The notes: generated by a model from the sequence alone, not told the origin. A stretch of 64,000 nt of DNA from Cellvibrionaceae bacterium (GCA_021151825.1 JAGKWQ010000001.1:434001-498000); one strand, 5' to 3'. Counted from the stretch's first letter, positions 27,310 through 36,795 are shown. Program-made: numbers and translations.

Positions 27310-28091
27310 TGGTGAAGCCGATGTCCCTCACTAATCAATACCCAAGTTTAAAATACAAAATTGTGCTGATTACTGGCGGTGCATCAGGCATCGGCGCCAG
27401 TCTGGTTGAAAGTTTTTGCCATCAAGGTGCGCAGGTTTGCTTTATTGATATTCGCGATGACGATGCACAAAAATTGGTAGAACAATTAAGCCACAGATCC
27501 GATATTACGCCACCGCGCTATTACCGTTGCAATTTGTTAAATATCCCGAAATTACAAGCGACGATCAAACAGATTTACAACGAAATGGGGCCAATCAATG
27601 TATTGGTCAATAACGCCGCCAATGATACGCGTCACGACTTTCGCAAAGTCACCGTGGATTATTGGAACGAGCGTCTCGCGGTAAATTTGCGCCACCATTT
27701 TTTTGCTGCGCAAGCGGTATACGAACATATGTTAGAACTTGGCGGCGGCTCAATTATTAATTTGGGCTCCATGAGCTGGTACGCAACGCAAGGTGGCATG
27801 CCTGGCTACACCAGTTCCAAAGCCGCGATTGAAGGTATGACACGCGGCCTGGCGCGCGATATGGGGGGCGATAATATTCGCGTAAATACCCTGGTGCCAG
27901 GCTGGGTGATGACAGATCGGCAAGTTGCAATGCTGACCAGGGAAAAATCCGCAAAAAATATTTTGGAAAACCAATGCTTGAAAAAGTCAGTAATGCCGGA
28001 AGACATTAGCGCTATGGCGTTATTCCTGGCATCGGACGATAGCCGTTTATGTACCGCCCAACACTTTATTGTGGATGGCGGCTGGATTTGA
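27309..28091 (+). CDS. SDR-family dehydrogenase (probably aldose 1-dehydrogenase)
   Basis: 260 residues from the GTG overlapping the dehydratase stop; an ATG at 27321 is an alternative start. The Rossmann motif is ITGGASGIGAS, the NNAAN motif stands near residue 96, the catalytic serine is in LGSMSW and the YTSSK motif supplies Tyr and Lys. The terminus VDGGWI is typical. Beside a pentonate dehydratase it probably oxidises L-arabinose to the lactone with NAD(P)+, the first step of the oxidative pathway. A lactonase, a KDA dehydratase and a semialdehyde dehydrogenase are not in the window. Other SDR substrates cannot be ruled out. Confidence 0.85.
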   Translation: MVKPMSLTNQYPSLKYKIVLITGGASGIGASLVESFCHQGAQVCFIDIRDDDAQKLVEQLSHRSDITPPRYYRCNLLNIPKLQATIKQIYNEMGPINVLVNNAANDTRHDFRKVTVDYWNERLAVNLRHHFFAAQAVYEHMLELGGGSIINLGSMSWYATQGGMPGYTSSKAAIEGMTRGLARDMGGDNIRVNTLVPGWVMTDRQVAMLTREKSAKNILENQCLKKSVMPEDISAMALFLASDDSRLCTAQHFIVDGGWI

Positions 28092-28131
28092 TGCGGCATT
28101 AAATTGCCGGATATACCTTGGCAGTTTTCAC

Positions 28132-28159
28132 TCATTTTCTAGTTAAAAAAAGAAAATGA
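28132..28159. repeat. AT-rich hairpin after the dehydrogenase gene
   Basis: TCATTTTCT and AGAAAATGA are perfect inverted repeats around a 10-nt spacer, 40 bp beyond the stop codon. No T tract follows on the plus strand, so it may be a weak terminator or mRNA 3' stabiliser. Confidence 0.4.
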
Positions 28160-28264
28160 TGCGTAGATAAGAAAAACCCTGTGTCCTCTTGATCAGGATT
28201 GCAGTGGTTAAGCGTTACGAATAAAAATTTATATAACCATATTTTGATTACACGAGGATCCACT

Positions 28265-29209
28265 ATGAAAGGTCTATTTAAAACCCTGACTCTCGCTGCC
28301 GCTATCGGTATCAGCGCTACCGCGAATGCAATCACTGTTGGTTTTGCGCAGGTAGGTTCAGAATCCGGCTGGCGCACCAGCTTTTCTGAATCGGTAAAAG
28401 CGGAAGCAGAAAAGCGCGGCATCACTTTGAAATTTTCTGATGCCCAACAAAAGCAGGAAAACCAGATTAAAGCGGTGCGCAGTTTTATTGCGCAGCGTGT
28501 AGATGCAATTTTAATTGCACCGGTCGTTGAAACCGGTTGGCAACCGGTGTTGATGGAAGCCAAGCGCGCACGCATTCCAGTGGTAATTCTGGACCGCAAT
28601 GTTTCCGTGACTGATCATTCACTTTATCTCACACGCATTGCGCCGGATTTTGAAGTAGAAGGTCAACGCGCCGCAAACTGGCTCACTGAAAAGACCCAGG
28701 GCAAGTGCAGTATTCTGGAGTTGCAAGGTACTGTTGGTTCGAGCGCGGCATTAGGCCGTATGAAAGGCTTCAATGAAACCATTGCGAAATTTCCGGAAAC
28801 CAAAATTGTGCGTAGCCAGACCGCAGAATTTACCCGCGCAAAAGGTAAAGAAGTATTGGAAACCATGCTGAAAGCCGAAGGCGGTGGTAAAAATATTTGT
28901 GCAATTTGGGCGCACAACGATGAAATGGCACTAGGTGCAATCCAGGCAGTAAAAGAAGCGGGATTGAAACCCGGCAAAGATATTTTAATCGTCTCTGTTG
29001 ATGCGGTAGATGATGCATTAAAAGCAATTGTTGCCGGTGAGATTAATGTGTCCGTTGAATTAAGCCCGCACCTTGGTGGCCCGGCGTTTGATGTGATTAA
29101 TGAATATCGCAACGGCAAAAAAGAATTTGATAAGTGGATTCGTATGGGCGGCGCCGTTTATACCGCTGATAATGCGGCGGCTGAATTGACCAAGCGTGGT
29201 GTTAAATAA
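28265..29209 (+). CDS. periplasmic sugar-binding protein of the YtfQ type
   Basis: 314 residues from the ATG at 28265, after GAGG. A signal peptide (cleavage after TANA) precedes a class I periplasmic-binding fold: VGFAQVGSESGWR at the first strand, VDAILIAPVVETGW, and IWAHNDEMALGAIQA. These are hallmarks of YtfQ, the galactofuranose-binding protein, and of its L-arabinose-binding relatives in Shewanella-type systems. Here arabinose in furanose or pyranose form is the likely ligand. The ABC subunits follow after a 302-bp gap that holds a long palindromic repeat, which could let the binding protein be made in excess over the membrane parts. Confidence 0.9.
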   Translation: MKGLFKTLTLAAAIGISATANAITVGFAQVGSESGWRTSFSESVKAEAEKRGITLKFSDAQQKQENQIKAVRSFIAQRVDAILIAPVVETGWQPVLMEAKRARIPVVILDRNVSVTDHSLYLTRIAPDFEVEGQRAANWLTEKTQGKCSILELQGTVGSSAALGRMKGFNETIAKFPETKIVRSQTAEFTRAKGKEVLETMLKAEGGGKNICAIWAHNDEMALGAIQAVKEAGLKPGKDILIVSVDAVDDALKAIVAGEINVSVELSPHLGGPAFDVINEYRNGKKEFDKWIRMGGAVYTADNAAAELTKRGVK

Positions 29210-29223
29210 TTTTTATCGCACGG

Positions 29224-29345
29224 GATGTTAACAGATAGTGATGCAAGACACGCCAGTCTTTAATTGAGAGCTAATCAAGTATCCATCGGGACTCATCGTC
29301 GACATCCCTATCTCCGATGGTCTTGCATCACGATTTGCCAACATC
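29224..29345. repeat. long palindromic intergenic element, copy 2 (between binding protein and ATPase)
   Basis: Arms of 26 nt (29224-29249 and 29320-29345) are inverted with about four mismatches. The core shares GACACGCC, the ATCGTCGACATCC block and the GGTCT boundary with copy 1 (21620-21730), while the outer arms differ completely from those of copy 1. Confidence 0.78.
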
Positions 29346-29511
29346 TGAAAAGTTTTTCGCAAGTACCGTCGTACTACGAATTGAGTTTGCTGCCGATTTT
29401 TATGTTTAGAAACCATCAAGTCAGTGACGACATGATGATGTATTTATGCGATTTCGAAACATAAAACCCAGTGGCAAACGGGCTACGAAGCTCCCAACTG
29501 AATTATCAACT

Positions 29512-31008
29512 ATGACTAGCATACCCGTATTACAACTCAAGGGAATCCATAAAATATTCCCCAGCGTTCACGCTCTGAAAGGTGTGAACTTCACACTGCG
29601 CGCCGGAGAAATCCACGCATTACTCGGCGAAAATGGCGCGGGTAAATCCACGTTAATTAAAGTGATGACTGGCGTTTACCAACGCGATGGCGGCGACATT
29701 TTATTGGATGGCCAACCGATATTCCCCAACAACACTGGCGATGCCCAGGCGTTGGGTGTGAGCACGGTGTATCAAGAAGTAAACCTGTTACCTAACCTCA
29801 CCGTTGCGCAAAATATTTATCTCGGCCGCGAGCCACGCCGTTTCGGTTTAATTAACTGGGGGAAAGTCAATCGCGATGCACAGGCATTATTAAAAGGTTA
29901 TGACCTGGACATTGATGTAACTCTGCCGCTTTCAAGCTACTCCATCGCGGTGCAACAACTGATTGCCATTGCGCGCGGTGTAGATATGTCCGCGAAAGTA
30001 TTAATTCTCGACGAACCTACTGCAAGTCTGGATGCTGATGAAGTGCAGTCGCTATTTCGCATCATGCGCGATTTACGTGCGCGCGGAATCGGCATTGTGT
30101 TTGTTACGCATTTTCTCGATCAGGTTTATGCAGTTTGTGATCGCATAACGGTATTGCGCAGCGCGCAACTCGTAGGGGAATTTGAAACGGCAACCTTGCC
30201 GCGCACCGAATTAATTGGCCATATGCTCGGCAAAGAATTGGCGGCATTAGGTGAACACAAACCGCAAAGCAATTCTGAATGTGGTGATGCACTATTAAAT
30301 GTGCAAGGTATTGGTCGCAACGCAACTTTATCGCCCACCGATATTCAAGTATGTAAAGGTGAAGTGGTTGGCCTTGCCGGATTGCTCGGATCAGGCCGTA
30401 CCGAGTTATGCCGTTTGGTATTCGGGGTCGATAAAAAACACAGCGGTTCAGTAACGTTTAATGGCAAAGCCGTTAACTTCAATTCACCGCGCGATGCAAT
30501 TACCGCTGGCATGGGTTTGTGCCCCGAAGATCGCAAACATGATGGCATCCTTGGCCAACTTTCTATTCGCGAAAATATGATTCTCGCTCGCCAGATTAAA
30601 CAAGGCTGGTGGAAATTTATTTCGCGTAAGGAACAAGAGGAAATTGCCAATCACTACGTAAAAGAATTGAGCATCGCCACATCGGATATTGAAAAACCGA
30701 TTGAACAATTAAGTGGTGGCAACCAGCAAAAAGTTATCCTCGCGCGCTGGCTTGCGGCTAATCCTTCATTGTTAATTCTGGATGAGCCAACACGCGGCAT
30801 CGATATTGGCGCTCACGCGGAAATTATTCGTTTGATTCGAAAACTCTGTGATCAAGGTCTTGCATTGATCGTTGCCTCTTCCGAGCTGGAAGAACTGGTG
30901 GCATTCAGCAGCAAAGTCATTGTATTACGCGATCGCCAGAAAGTTGCCGAGCTGGAAGATGGTGATATTAACCCGCAACGAATTATGCAGGCGATTGCCT
31001 CAAATTAA
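29512..31008 (+). CDS. sugar ABC transporter ATPase, YtfR type
   Basis: 498 residues from the ATG at 29512; a longer frame adds 22 residues that do not match the family. Two ABC domains are fused, as in ribose/galactofuranose importers. The first has Walker A GENGAGKST and Walker B LILDEPTASLD. The second has the degenerate GLLGSGRTEL P-loop of this family, a canonical LSGGNQQK signature and LILDEPTRGID. It drives uptake through the two permeases downstream. There is no obvious ribosome binding site, perhaps meaning lower expression than the binding protein. Confidence 0.93.
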   Translation: MTSIPVLQLKGIHKIFPSVHALKGVNFTLRAGEIHALLGENGAGKSTLIKVMTGVYQRDGGDILLDGQPIFPNNTGDAQALGVSTVYQEVNLLPNLTVAQNIYLGREPRRFGLINWGKVNRDAQALLKGYDLDIDVTLPLSSYSIAVQQLIAIARGVDMSAKVLILDEPTASLDADEVQSLFRIMRDLRARGIGIVFVTHFLDQVYAVCDRITVLRSAQLVGEFETATLPRTELIGHMLGKELAALGEHKPQSNSECGDALLNVQGIGRNATLSPTDIQVCKGEVVGLAGLLGSGRTELCRLVFGVDKKHSGSVTFNGKAVNFNSPRDAITAGMGLCPEDRKHDGILGQLSIRENMILARQIKQGWWKFISRKEQEEIANHYVKELSIATSDIEKPIEQLSGGNQQKVILARWLAANPSLLILDEPTRGIDIGAHAEIIRLIRKLCDQGLALIVASSELEELVAFSSKVIVLRDRQKVAELEDGDINPQRIMQAIASN

Positions 31009-31025
31009 TGAAAGAGTAATGCATC

Positions 31026-32066
31026 ATGAACACCTTGAGTAAAAACCAAAACCTGCGCCGCTATTTATGGCCCTGCGCCGGTTTGCTGGTGCTACTGGTT
31101 ATCAACGCGATAATTGCACCGGAATTTTTTAGCATTGAATTTAAAGATGGTCGCCTCTACGGCAGTTTGATTGACGTGCTTAATCGTGCAGCGCCAGTTG
31201 CATTATTAGCGATTGGTATGTCGCTGGTGATCGCTACTGCCGGTGTGGATTTATCAGTGGGTTCGATTATGGCTATCGCCGGTGCTGTGAGTGCTTATTA
31301 CATCACCAAAGGTGTTGATAATATTGCGCTGATTATTGGTGCAGGATTAATTGCAGGGTTAATCGCTGGTATTGTGAATGGATTTCTCGTTGGCTATATG
31401 AGTATCCAACCGATTGTTGCCACCTTAATTTTGATGGTGGCCGGGCGCGGTATTGCGCAATTAATTAATGAAGGTCAGATCGTTACGTTTGATCACAGCG
31501 GTTTTGCATTTTTGGGAACCGGTAGTTTTCTCGGCCTGCCATTTCCAGTTGTGCTAGTGATTATTACCTTTGCTATCGTGCAATTGTTAACGCGTCGCAC
31601 TGCCTTGGGTTTATATATTGAAGCAGTGGGTGCAAACCCGTCCGCCAGTCACTACATGGGCCTGAATGCAAAAGCAATCAAGATGAGCGTGTATTGTGTT
31701 GCCGCACTTTGCGCTGCACTGGCCGGCATGATTGCAGCGGCTGATATTCGCGGTTCCGATGCAAACAATGCGGGCTTGTGGTTGGAGCTGGATGCAATTC
31801 TGGCCGTGGTAATTGGCGGCGCATCGTTAATGGGGGGACGCTTTTCTATTTTCCTCGCCATTATCGGTGCGCTGATTATCCAGACACTAACCGTTACGAT
31901 TATCCTCAGCGGCATCCCACCCAAATTTAATTTATTGATTAAAGCCAGTGCGATTATTTTAGTGTTGCTATTGCAATCACCTTTATTCCAAAAACAGCTG
32001 GCCCAATTGAAGTTCCGCAAAGCAACCTCCGCTACCAACAACACCAAGGAGGTAAAAAATGCTTAA
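31026..32066 (+). CDS. sugar ABC transporter permease, YtfT type
   Basis: 346 residues with about eight to ten membrane helices. RbsC/YtfT-type signatures are seen: ATAGVDLSVGSIMAIAGAV early, and the EAA-like loop GANPSASHYMGLNAKAIK. It pairs with the next permease to form the inner-membrane channel. It begins 17 bp after the ATPase and ends 8 bp inside the next gene, so the genes are co-transcribed. Confidence 0.93.
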   Translation: MNTLSKNQNLRRYLWPCAGLLVLLVINAIIAPEFFSIEFKDGRLYGSLIDVLNRAAPVALLAIGMSLVIATAGVDLSVGSIMAIAGAVSAYYITKGVDNIALIIGAGLIAGLIAGIVNGFLVGYMSIQPIVATLILMVAGRGIAQLINEGQIVTFDHSGFAFLGTGSFLGLPFPVVLVIITFAIVQLLTRRTALGLYIEAVGANPSASHYMGLNAKAIKMSVYCVAALCAALAGMIAAADIRGSDANNAGLWLELDAILAVVIGGASLMGGRFSIFLAIIGALIIQTLTVTIILSGIPPKFNLLIKASAIILVLLLQSPLFQKQLAQLKFRKATSATNNTKEVKNA

Positions 32067-33015
32067 TCGTAAATTTATTCCATTAGCTGTTACCTGCTGC
32101 CTGTTCTTTTTATTATTTGGTGTTGGTTCAATACAATTCGAAGGCTTTGGTACCCCGCGTGTATTTTTTAATTTGCTGAGCGATAACGCCTTTTTAATTA
32201 TTGCTGCGGTAGGAATGACCTTTGTAATTTTATCCGGGGGCATTGATTTATCCGTTGGTGCCGTTATCGCGTTAACCGGTGTGGTATGCAGTGTATTAAT
32301 TAGCAAATACCAGTGGCATCCACTCATTGTGTTTCCGGTGGTGTTAATCGGCGGCACGGCCTTCGGTGCAATTATGGGTGCGATTATTCACTACTATAAA
32401 ATGCAGCCATTTATCGTCACCTTGGCGGGAATGTTTTTCGCGCGCGGGTTAGCGAGCGTAATTAGCGAAGAATCCATTCCCATCGAACACGAATTTTATA
32501 ATCAGGTTTCTGCGTTCGGTTTTGAAATTTTTGGTGATGCATGGATCGGTAGCTCAACCATTATTTGTTTGATGGTATTAATCGTCGCGATTATCGCCGC
32601 ACACTACACTCGCTTCGGTGGTCGTGTTTACGCAATCGGTGGCGATGCAAACTCATCCGCACTGATGGGTATTCCACTCGCTGCAACTACCATTCATATT
32701 TACGCCATTAGTTCATTTCTCGCCACACTCGCAGGCATCGTCTATTCCTTCTACACATTTTCCGGCTACTCACTCGCTGCGGTCGGCGTAGAGCTGGACG
32801 CGATTGCCGCCGTGGTTATCGGCGGCACACTCCTAACCGGTGGCTACGGCTACATGTTTGGAACGCTGATGGGTGTACTCATCATGGGCGTAGTGCAAAC
32901 CTATATATCCTTCGATGGAACACTCAGTAGCTGGTGGACCAAGATTGTGATTGGTTTACTACTGTTCTGTTTTATTGCACTGCAGCAGTTATTGGTAAGG
33001 GTAAAACCCCGGTAA
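32059..33015 (+). CDS. sugar ABC transporter permease, YjfF type
   Basis: 318 residues, the second permease of the importer, homologous to YjfF. The motif LSGGIDLSVGAVIAL lies near residue 55, and GGDANSSALMGIPLAAT is the coupling loop. A near-perfect GGAGGT precedes the ATG, and the start overlaps the end of the previous gene by 8 bp. Two different permease subunits with a fused ATPase are characteristic of YtfQRT-YjfF systems. The operon ends at the strong terminator at 33038. Confidence 0.93.
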   Translation: MLNRKFIPLAVTCCLFFLLFGVGSIQFEGFGTPRVFFNLLSDNAFLIIAAVGMTFVILSGGIDLSVGAVIALTGVVCSVLISKYQWHPLIVFPVVLIGGTAFGAIMGAIIHYYKMQPFIVTLAGMFFARGLASVISEESIPIEHEFYNQVSAFGFEIFGDAWIGSSTIICLMVLIVAIIAAHYTRFGGRVYAIGGDANSSALMGIPLAATTIHIYAISSFLATLAGIVYSFYTFSGYSLAAVGVELDAIAAVVIGGTLLTGGYGYMFGTLMGVLIMGVVQTYISFDGTLSSWWTKIVIGLLLFCFIALQQLLVRVKPR

Positions 33016-33037
33016 ATTTGAATTAACCCGGATTGAG

Positions 33038-33068
33038 AAGCTCAAGGTGCAAGCCTTGAGCTTTTTTT
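33038..33068 (+). terminator. terminator of the ABC importer operon
   Basis: AAGCTCAAGG and CCTTGAGCTT form a perfect 10-bp stem with a 6-nt loop and a T tract. Confidence 0.93.
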
Positions 33069-33255
33069 ATTGCGCCCCTGTCCTGTCTATTTATACAGAA
33101 AAAATCCAGCTACAATCAGAGTCGCTTGCGCAAAGGTGCAGCAAAAACTCCGTAACACCATGATTTTTATCGACATTAAATTTCATTATTACCACTATTA
33201 TCTGCTTTTCTCACTTAATGGATTTTCCACGCCAATGGCGTACAATGGAGTGTAA

Positions 33256-33567
33256 ATGGTTATTATCGAAACACGTACTTTTACGAGAATAATTAAGGAT
33301 TTACTAAGCGATGATGAATATAAGGAATTGCAGGAAGCATTGATAAATCGTCCAGATATGGGAGATTTAATCAAAGATTCTGGCGGTCTTCGCAAAGTTA
33401 GATGGAAATTGGATGGAACCGGTAAAAGCGGTGGGGCTCGAGTTATCTATTACTGGGTTGTTGATAATCATCAGATTCGCATGCTCTATGCTTATCCGAA
33501 AGGCATGCAGGAAAATCTGACCAAAGAGCAAATTACACAACTCAAAACAATTGTTGAACGGTGGTAA
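33256..33567 (+). CDS. RelE/HigB-type toxin
   Basis: 103 residues. It has the RelE/ParE superfamily pattern of HigB-2-like toxins: an N-terminal helical pair, then GGLRKVRWKL, GGARVIYYWV and IRMLYAYPKG, the last holding the conserved basic C-terminal strand. Such proteins cleave mRNA at the ribosome. GGAG stands six bases before the ATG, and TACAAT just ahead may be the -10 box. It is followed at once by an antitoxin with a helix-turn-helix, in the toxin-first order typical of HigBA. Confidence 0.88.
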   Translation: MVIIETRTFTRIIKDLLSDDEYKELQEALINRPDMGDLIKDSGGLRKVRWKLDGTGKSGGARVIYYWVVDNHQIRMLYAYPKGMQENLTKEQITQLKTIVERW

Positions 33568-33860
33568 TGATGAAAAAAGAAATGTTTGATGAACTTCTGG
33601 AGAGTGTCCAGGAAATGGATGACATTATTCAAGGGAAAAAAACTGTGTCGCGTAGCTTTAATTTTCCTGACCCGGAAGTAAAAGCAATCCGCGATCGACT
33701 GGGGGTATCCCAGGAAAAATTTGCCAACCTTTTAGGTGTTAGCAAGCGTACTGTGGAAAATTGGGAGCAAGGGCGCAGGCATCCGACAGGCCCTGCGCGC
33801 TCATTGTTACGAATAGTAGAAGCTGATCCAGCACACGCTTTGCAAGTGTTAAACGCATAA
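33567..33860 (+). CDS. HigA/NadS-type antitoxin with helix-turn-helix
   Basis: 97 residues; the start overlaps the toxin stop (TAATG). The N-terminal part is helical and should bind the toxin. An XRE-type helix-turn-helix follows: VKAIRDRLGVSQEKFANLLGV and SKRTVENWEQGRRHPTGPA. It should neutralise the toxin and repress the pair's promoter. A palindromic operator is not obvious in the 190 bp upstream. Confidence 0.88.
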   Translation: MMKKEMFDELLESVQEMDDIIQGKKTVSRSFNFPDPEVKAIRDRLGVSQEKFANLLGVSKRTVENWEQGRRHPTGPARSLLRIVEADPAHALQVLNA

Positions 33861-33882
33861 AAAATTAGCGCCCGTCAAAAAT

Positions 33883-34521
33883 ATGTACAAACTTTTCTAC
33901 TACCCCCGCAATGCCAGCTTCGCACCTCACATGTTGCTGGCGGAGATGCAACTGGATTATGAATTGATTCTGGTTGATCGCAAAACCGAAGCGCAAAAAA
34001 ATCCTGAATATTTAACATTGAACCCCACCGGTAGAATTCCTACACTCATTGTTGATGGTGAGCCGATCTATGAAAGCGCAGCTATCTGTTTATTTTTGTG
34101 CGAGCGACACCCGGAGAAAAATTTATTTCCTGCTGCGGGAACAATAGAGCGAGCGAAATTTTACCAGTGGTTATTTTATTTAAATGCATCATTACAACCT
34201 GAGTTAATGGTTTATTTTTATCCGCAGAAACACACTATTGACTCATTGGGAAAAGAAGCAATAAAACAGGCCCAGCAAACACGCGTTACGCAAATGTTTG
34301 CGTTACTGGATCAAGAGCTGGAAGGAAAGGAGTTTTTATTGGGGGATAATATCAGCGCCTGCGATTTTGTTTTATTTATGCTATTGCACTGGGGAAGTGG
34401 CCTTGAAAATCCACCATTATCCTTTCTCAATTTAAGGAGATTCTTAAGGAATTTAGCCAAGCGGGATTCGGTTAAGAAAGTGTGTAAACTCGAAGGAACC
34501 AGCCTTGGAATATATGAGTAA
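33883..34521 (+). CDS. glutathione S-transferase family protein
   Basis: 212 residues. The N-terminal thioredoxin-like domain has NPTGRIPTLIVDGEPIYESAAICLFL, with the cis-proline and ESAA glutathione-binding motif. The C-terminal helical domain follows (about 85-205) with the ACDFVLFM capping motif. It conjugates or isomerises electrophiles with glutathione in the cytoplasm. It stands alone after the toxin-antitoxin pair; no good ribosome binding site is visible. Confidence 0.88.
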   Translation: MYKLFYYPRNASFAPHMLLAEMQLDYELILVDRKTEAQKNPEYLTLNPTGRIPTLIVDGEPIYESAAICLFLCERHPEKNLFPAAGTIERAKFYQWLFYLNASLQPELMVYFYPQKHTIDSLGKEAIKQAQQTRVTQMFALLDQELEGKEFLLGDNISACDFVLFMLLHWGSGLENPPLSFLNLRRFLRNLAKRDSVKKVCKLEGTSLGIYE

Positions 34522-34784
34522 GAATCACTGAATACTCCACCCCGCACATCTCTCCGCTATAACATCGCACTGGTTACATATTCATCAACTAGACTAGGTT
34601 TCCTGGCCTTATAAACTTAGGACTGGACAATATGTCGTTTAAAGCAGTTAAATAATTTATATCAAACAGGTATCCTTGGTTATAAATACACTTAAAACGA
34701 CAATTTAATATAACTACTCATTATAGTGACTATTAATTGAAAGCAATTGGCATGGAGTTGTAACCCTATTATCCAGGGAGAATT

Positions 34785-35684
34785 TTGTTGAGACTTTTTG
34801 TGCGAATCATTAGTGTCATTTGTGGTTTGTTAATAACCCACCTTTGTCACGCAGGTAACACAATTACCGCTGCGGTAGATGAAGACATTATTGCGGATTA
34901 CCAATTATTTATTGGTGATCGCGATCCAATCAATATCGAGCATTTCGGTGGCCCCGGTGCGCGCCGCGATGTTATCGAGATAGTTTTACTGCAACAAGCG
35001 TTGTATTTGGGTGGGTTTAGCGGCAAGGTGGTTTTGCGCCCGGAAAATAGTTACCTGCGCATTTTAAAATTATTAACCGATGGACAAATTCCCATCTCCG
35101 GCGCGCTGATGTGGCGAGAAGATATCAAACCCTATTCCGAACATTTATTTAAAACCGCTGCCCTGGTTAAAGAAGGAGAATTTATTGCCGGGCTCTATAC
35201 CCGTCAGGATAATAATCGTGCACTCAATGCCAACACCCGCGAAAAAGTCAGTCAGCTTAGCGCTGCCTCCAATGATCATTGGAAGCCGGATATTGAAGCA
35301 TTACGGTCACTGGGCATTAATCGCATCCACTATTCCACCTACTGGGTCCAAATTGTACGTATGGTAGTTGCACGCCGCGCCGATATAACGCTTGCCCCCT
35401 TTCAAAGTAATCCCGGGATGAAAGTACAAGTAGAAGACCTGGAGTTGGTGCCGATACCCGGCGTCAAAGTGGCATTGCCTGGCAGCCGTCATTGGCCAGT
35501 TAGCAAGAAACATCCGCAAGGACAGGAAATATTTGCAGCGTTGGAAAAAGGGATAGCGCTACTGGAACAAAAAAATATTATCCAGCGCGCTTACGAAGAG
35601 TGTGGTTTTTTTCATGAAGGAGTGAAGAACTGGAAACTCTTGAATCCACCCGTAAAACAACGAGCCTCATCCTTAAAAAATTAA
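34785..35684 (+). CDS. exported solute-binding-like protein, unknown ligand
   Basis: 299 residues starting at TTG (34785, or the next TTG at 34788), after AGGGAG; no ATG fits. A signal peptide ends near HLCHA. The rest resembles a type II periplasmic binding fold of the extracellular SBP-3 kind: VVLRPENSYLRILKLLTDGQIPISG and ADITLAPFQSNPG. There is no ABC transporter beside it, so it may be a stand-alone periplasmic sensor or binding protein. It overlaps the LacI gene tail to tail by 4 bp. I do not recognise a specific family. Confidence 0.7.
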   Translation: MLRLFVRIISVICGLLITHLCHAGNTITAAVDEDIIADYQLFIGDRDPINIEHFGGPGARRDVIEIVLLQQALYLGGFSGKVVLRPENSYLRILKLLTDGQIPISGALMWREDIKPYSEHLFKTAALVKEGEFIAGLYTRQDNNRALNANTREKVSQLSAASNDHWKPDIEALRSLGINRIHYSTYWVQIVRMVVARRADITLAPFQSNPGMKVQVEDLELVPIPGVKVALPGSRHWPVSKKHPQGQEIFAALEKGIALLEQKNIIQRAYEECGFFHEGVKNWKLLNPPVKQRASSLKN

Positions 35685-36697
35685 ATTAATTGCGGGGCAA
35701 GCCCGGTACTTTCACGCACAATTAATTGATGCGGCAAAATACGTTTAATGGGTTGCATGGGCTCACCATTTAATTGTGGCAATAATAATTCCATACAAGC
35801 AATACCAATTTCAGTCATCGGCTGAGCAACAGTTGTTAATGAAGGACTACAATATTCCGCGTAGCGAATATTATCAAAGCCCAACACCGAAAAATCCTGC
35901 GGAATTTTAAACCCCATCTTATGTAACGTGGACATACAGCTCATCGCCATTTCATCACTAAATGCAAAAATAGCGGTAGGACGATTGGTTAAACTCGCCA
36001 GTTTGCGCGTTGCTTCAGCAGCACCGGAAAGTGCGTAATCACCGATCTGGATTAATTGTTCATCAAAAGAAATTCCTGCATTCTTCAATGCACTTTTATA
36101 ACCGTCCAGACGCGCAATAGTACTCGGCGATGTCATATTCCCTGCGATAACACCGATGCGTTTATGGCCGAGGCTGAGTAAATAATCCACCGCATCGTTT
36201 GCAGCTACCGTGTTATCAATATTCACGCTGGGAATTCCATCAATATCTACCGGCTCGCATGCATTAACCAATGGCGGCAATTGTTCAGCGAGCGTTCGCT
36301 CAGGGTCAATATCAAATGGCAGGCGCGAACAAAATAATAAAATGCCATCAGCCTGGCGCGAGCGAACCATATTCGCAAATGACCGCTCGCGACTTTCCAT
36401 TTCCTGGGTATCACCCAGCAATAATGAATATCCATTTTGCAACGCGAGGCTTTCAATCGCGCGAATTACCGGATAATTAAATACGCTGATCGCATCGGGA
36501 ATAATCGCAACCAGGTTGTAGGTTTTGGACATGCGCAAACTAACACCGAGACTATTGGGTGTATAACCCGTGCGCTTGACCACTTCCAATACGCGGGCGC
36601 GCTTGTCTTCAGTCACCAGATCAGGATTACGTAATACGCGCGAGACTGTAGCGGGGGATACTTTCGCCTCTTTGGCGATATCCTTTATTCCTATCAT
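35681..36697 (-). CDS. LacI/GalR-family transcriptional regulator
   Basis: 338 residues. The helix-turn-helix is at the very start (IKDIAKEAKVSPATVSRVLRN), followed by the hinge region and a periplasmic-binding-like effector domain (VAIIPDAISVFNYPVIRAIE, PTAIFAFSDEMAMSCM, FSVLGFDNI, LTTVAQP). It is next to the GH97 gene on the same strand. The paired GAAATCG-type operators at 39.1-39.3 kb and 52.3-52.4 kb have the central CG of LacI-family sites, so it is the obvious candidate to bind them. Effector unknown; a glucose disaccharide such as nigerose or maltose would suit. Confidence 0.93.
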   Translation of the reverse strand: MIGIKDIAKEAKVSPATVSRVLRNPDLVTEDKRARVLEVVKRTGYTPNSLGVSLRMSKTYNLVAIIPDAISVFNYPVIRAIESLALQNGYSLLLGDTQEMESRERSFANMVRSRQADGILLFCSRLPFDIDPERTLAEQLPPLVNACEPVDIDGIPSVNIDNTVAANDAVDYLLSLGHKRIGVIAGNMTSPSTIARLDGYKSALKNAGISFDEQLIQIGDYALSGAAEATRKLASLTNRPTAIFAFSDEMAMSCMSTLHKMGFKIPQDFSVLGFDNIRYAEYCSPSLTTVAQPMTEIGIACMELLLPQLNGEPMQPIKRILPHQLIVRESTGLAPQLI

Positions 36698-36795
36698 GTC
36701 GATGGCCTATTTTTGTTGTTATGAATTTATCAGTATGTCTAACAGGCTAAGGCTAGCACTTTTTGGAAATAAAGGTTGTGATGTGAAAATAAAAA

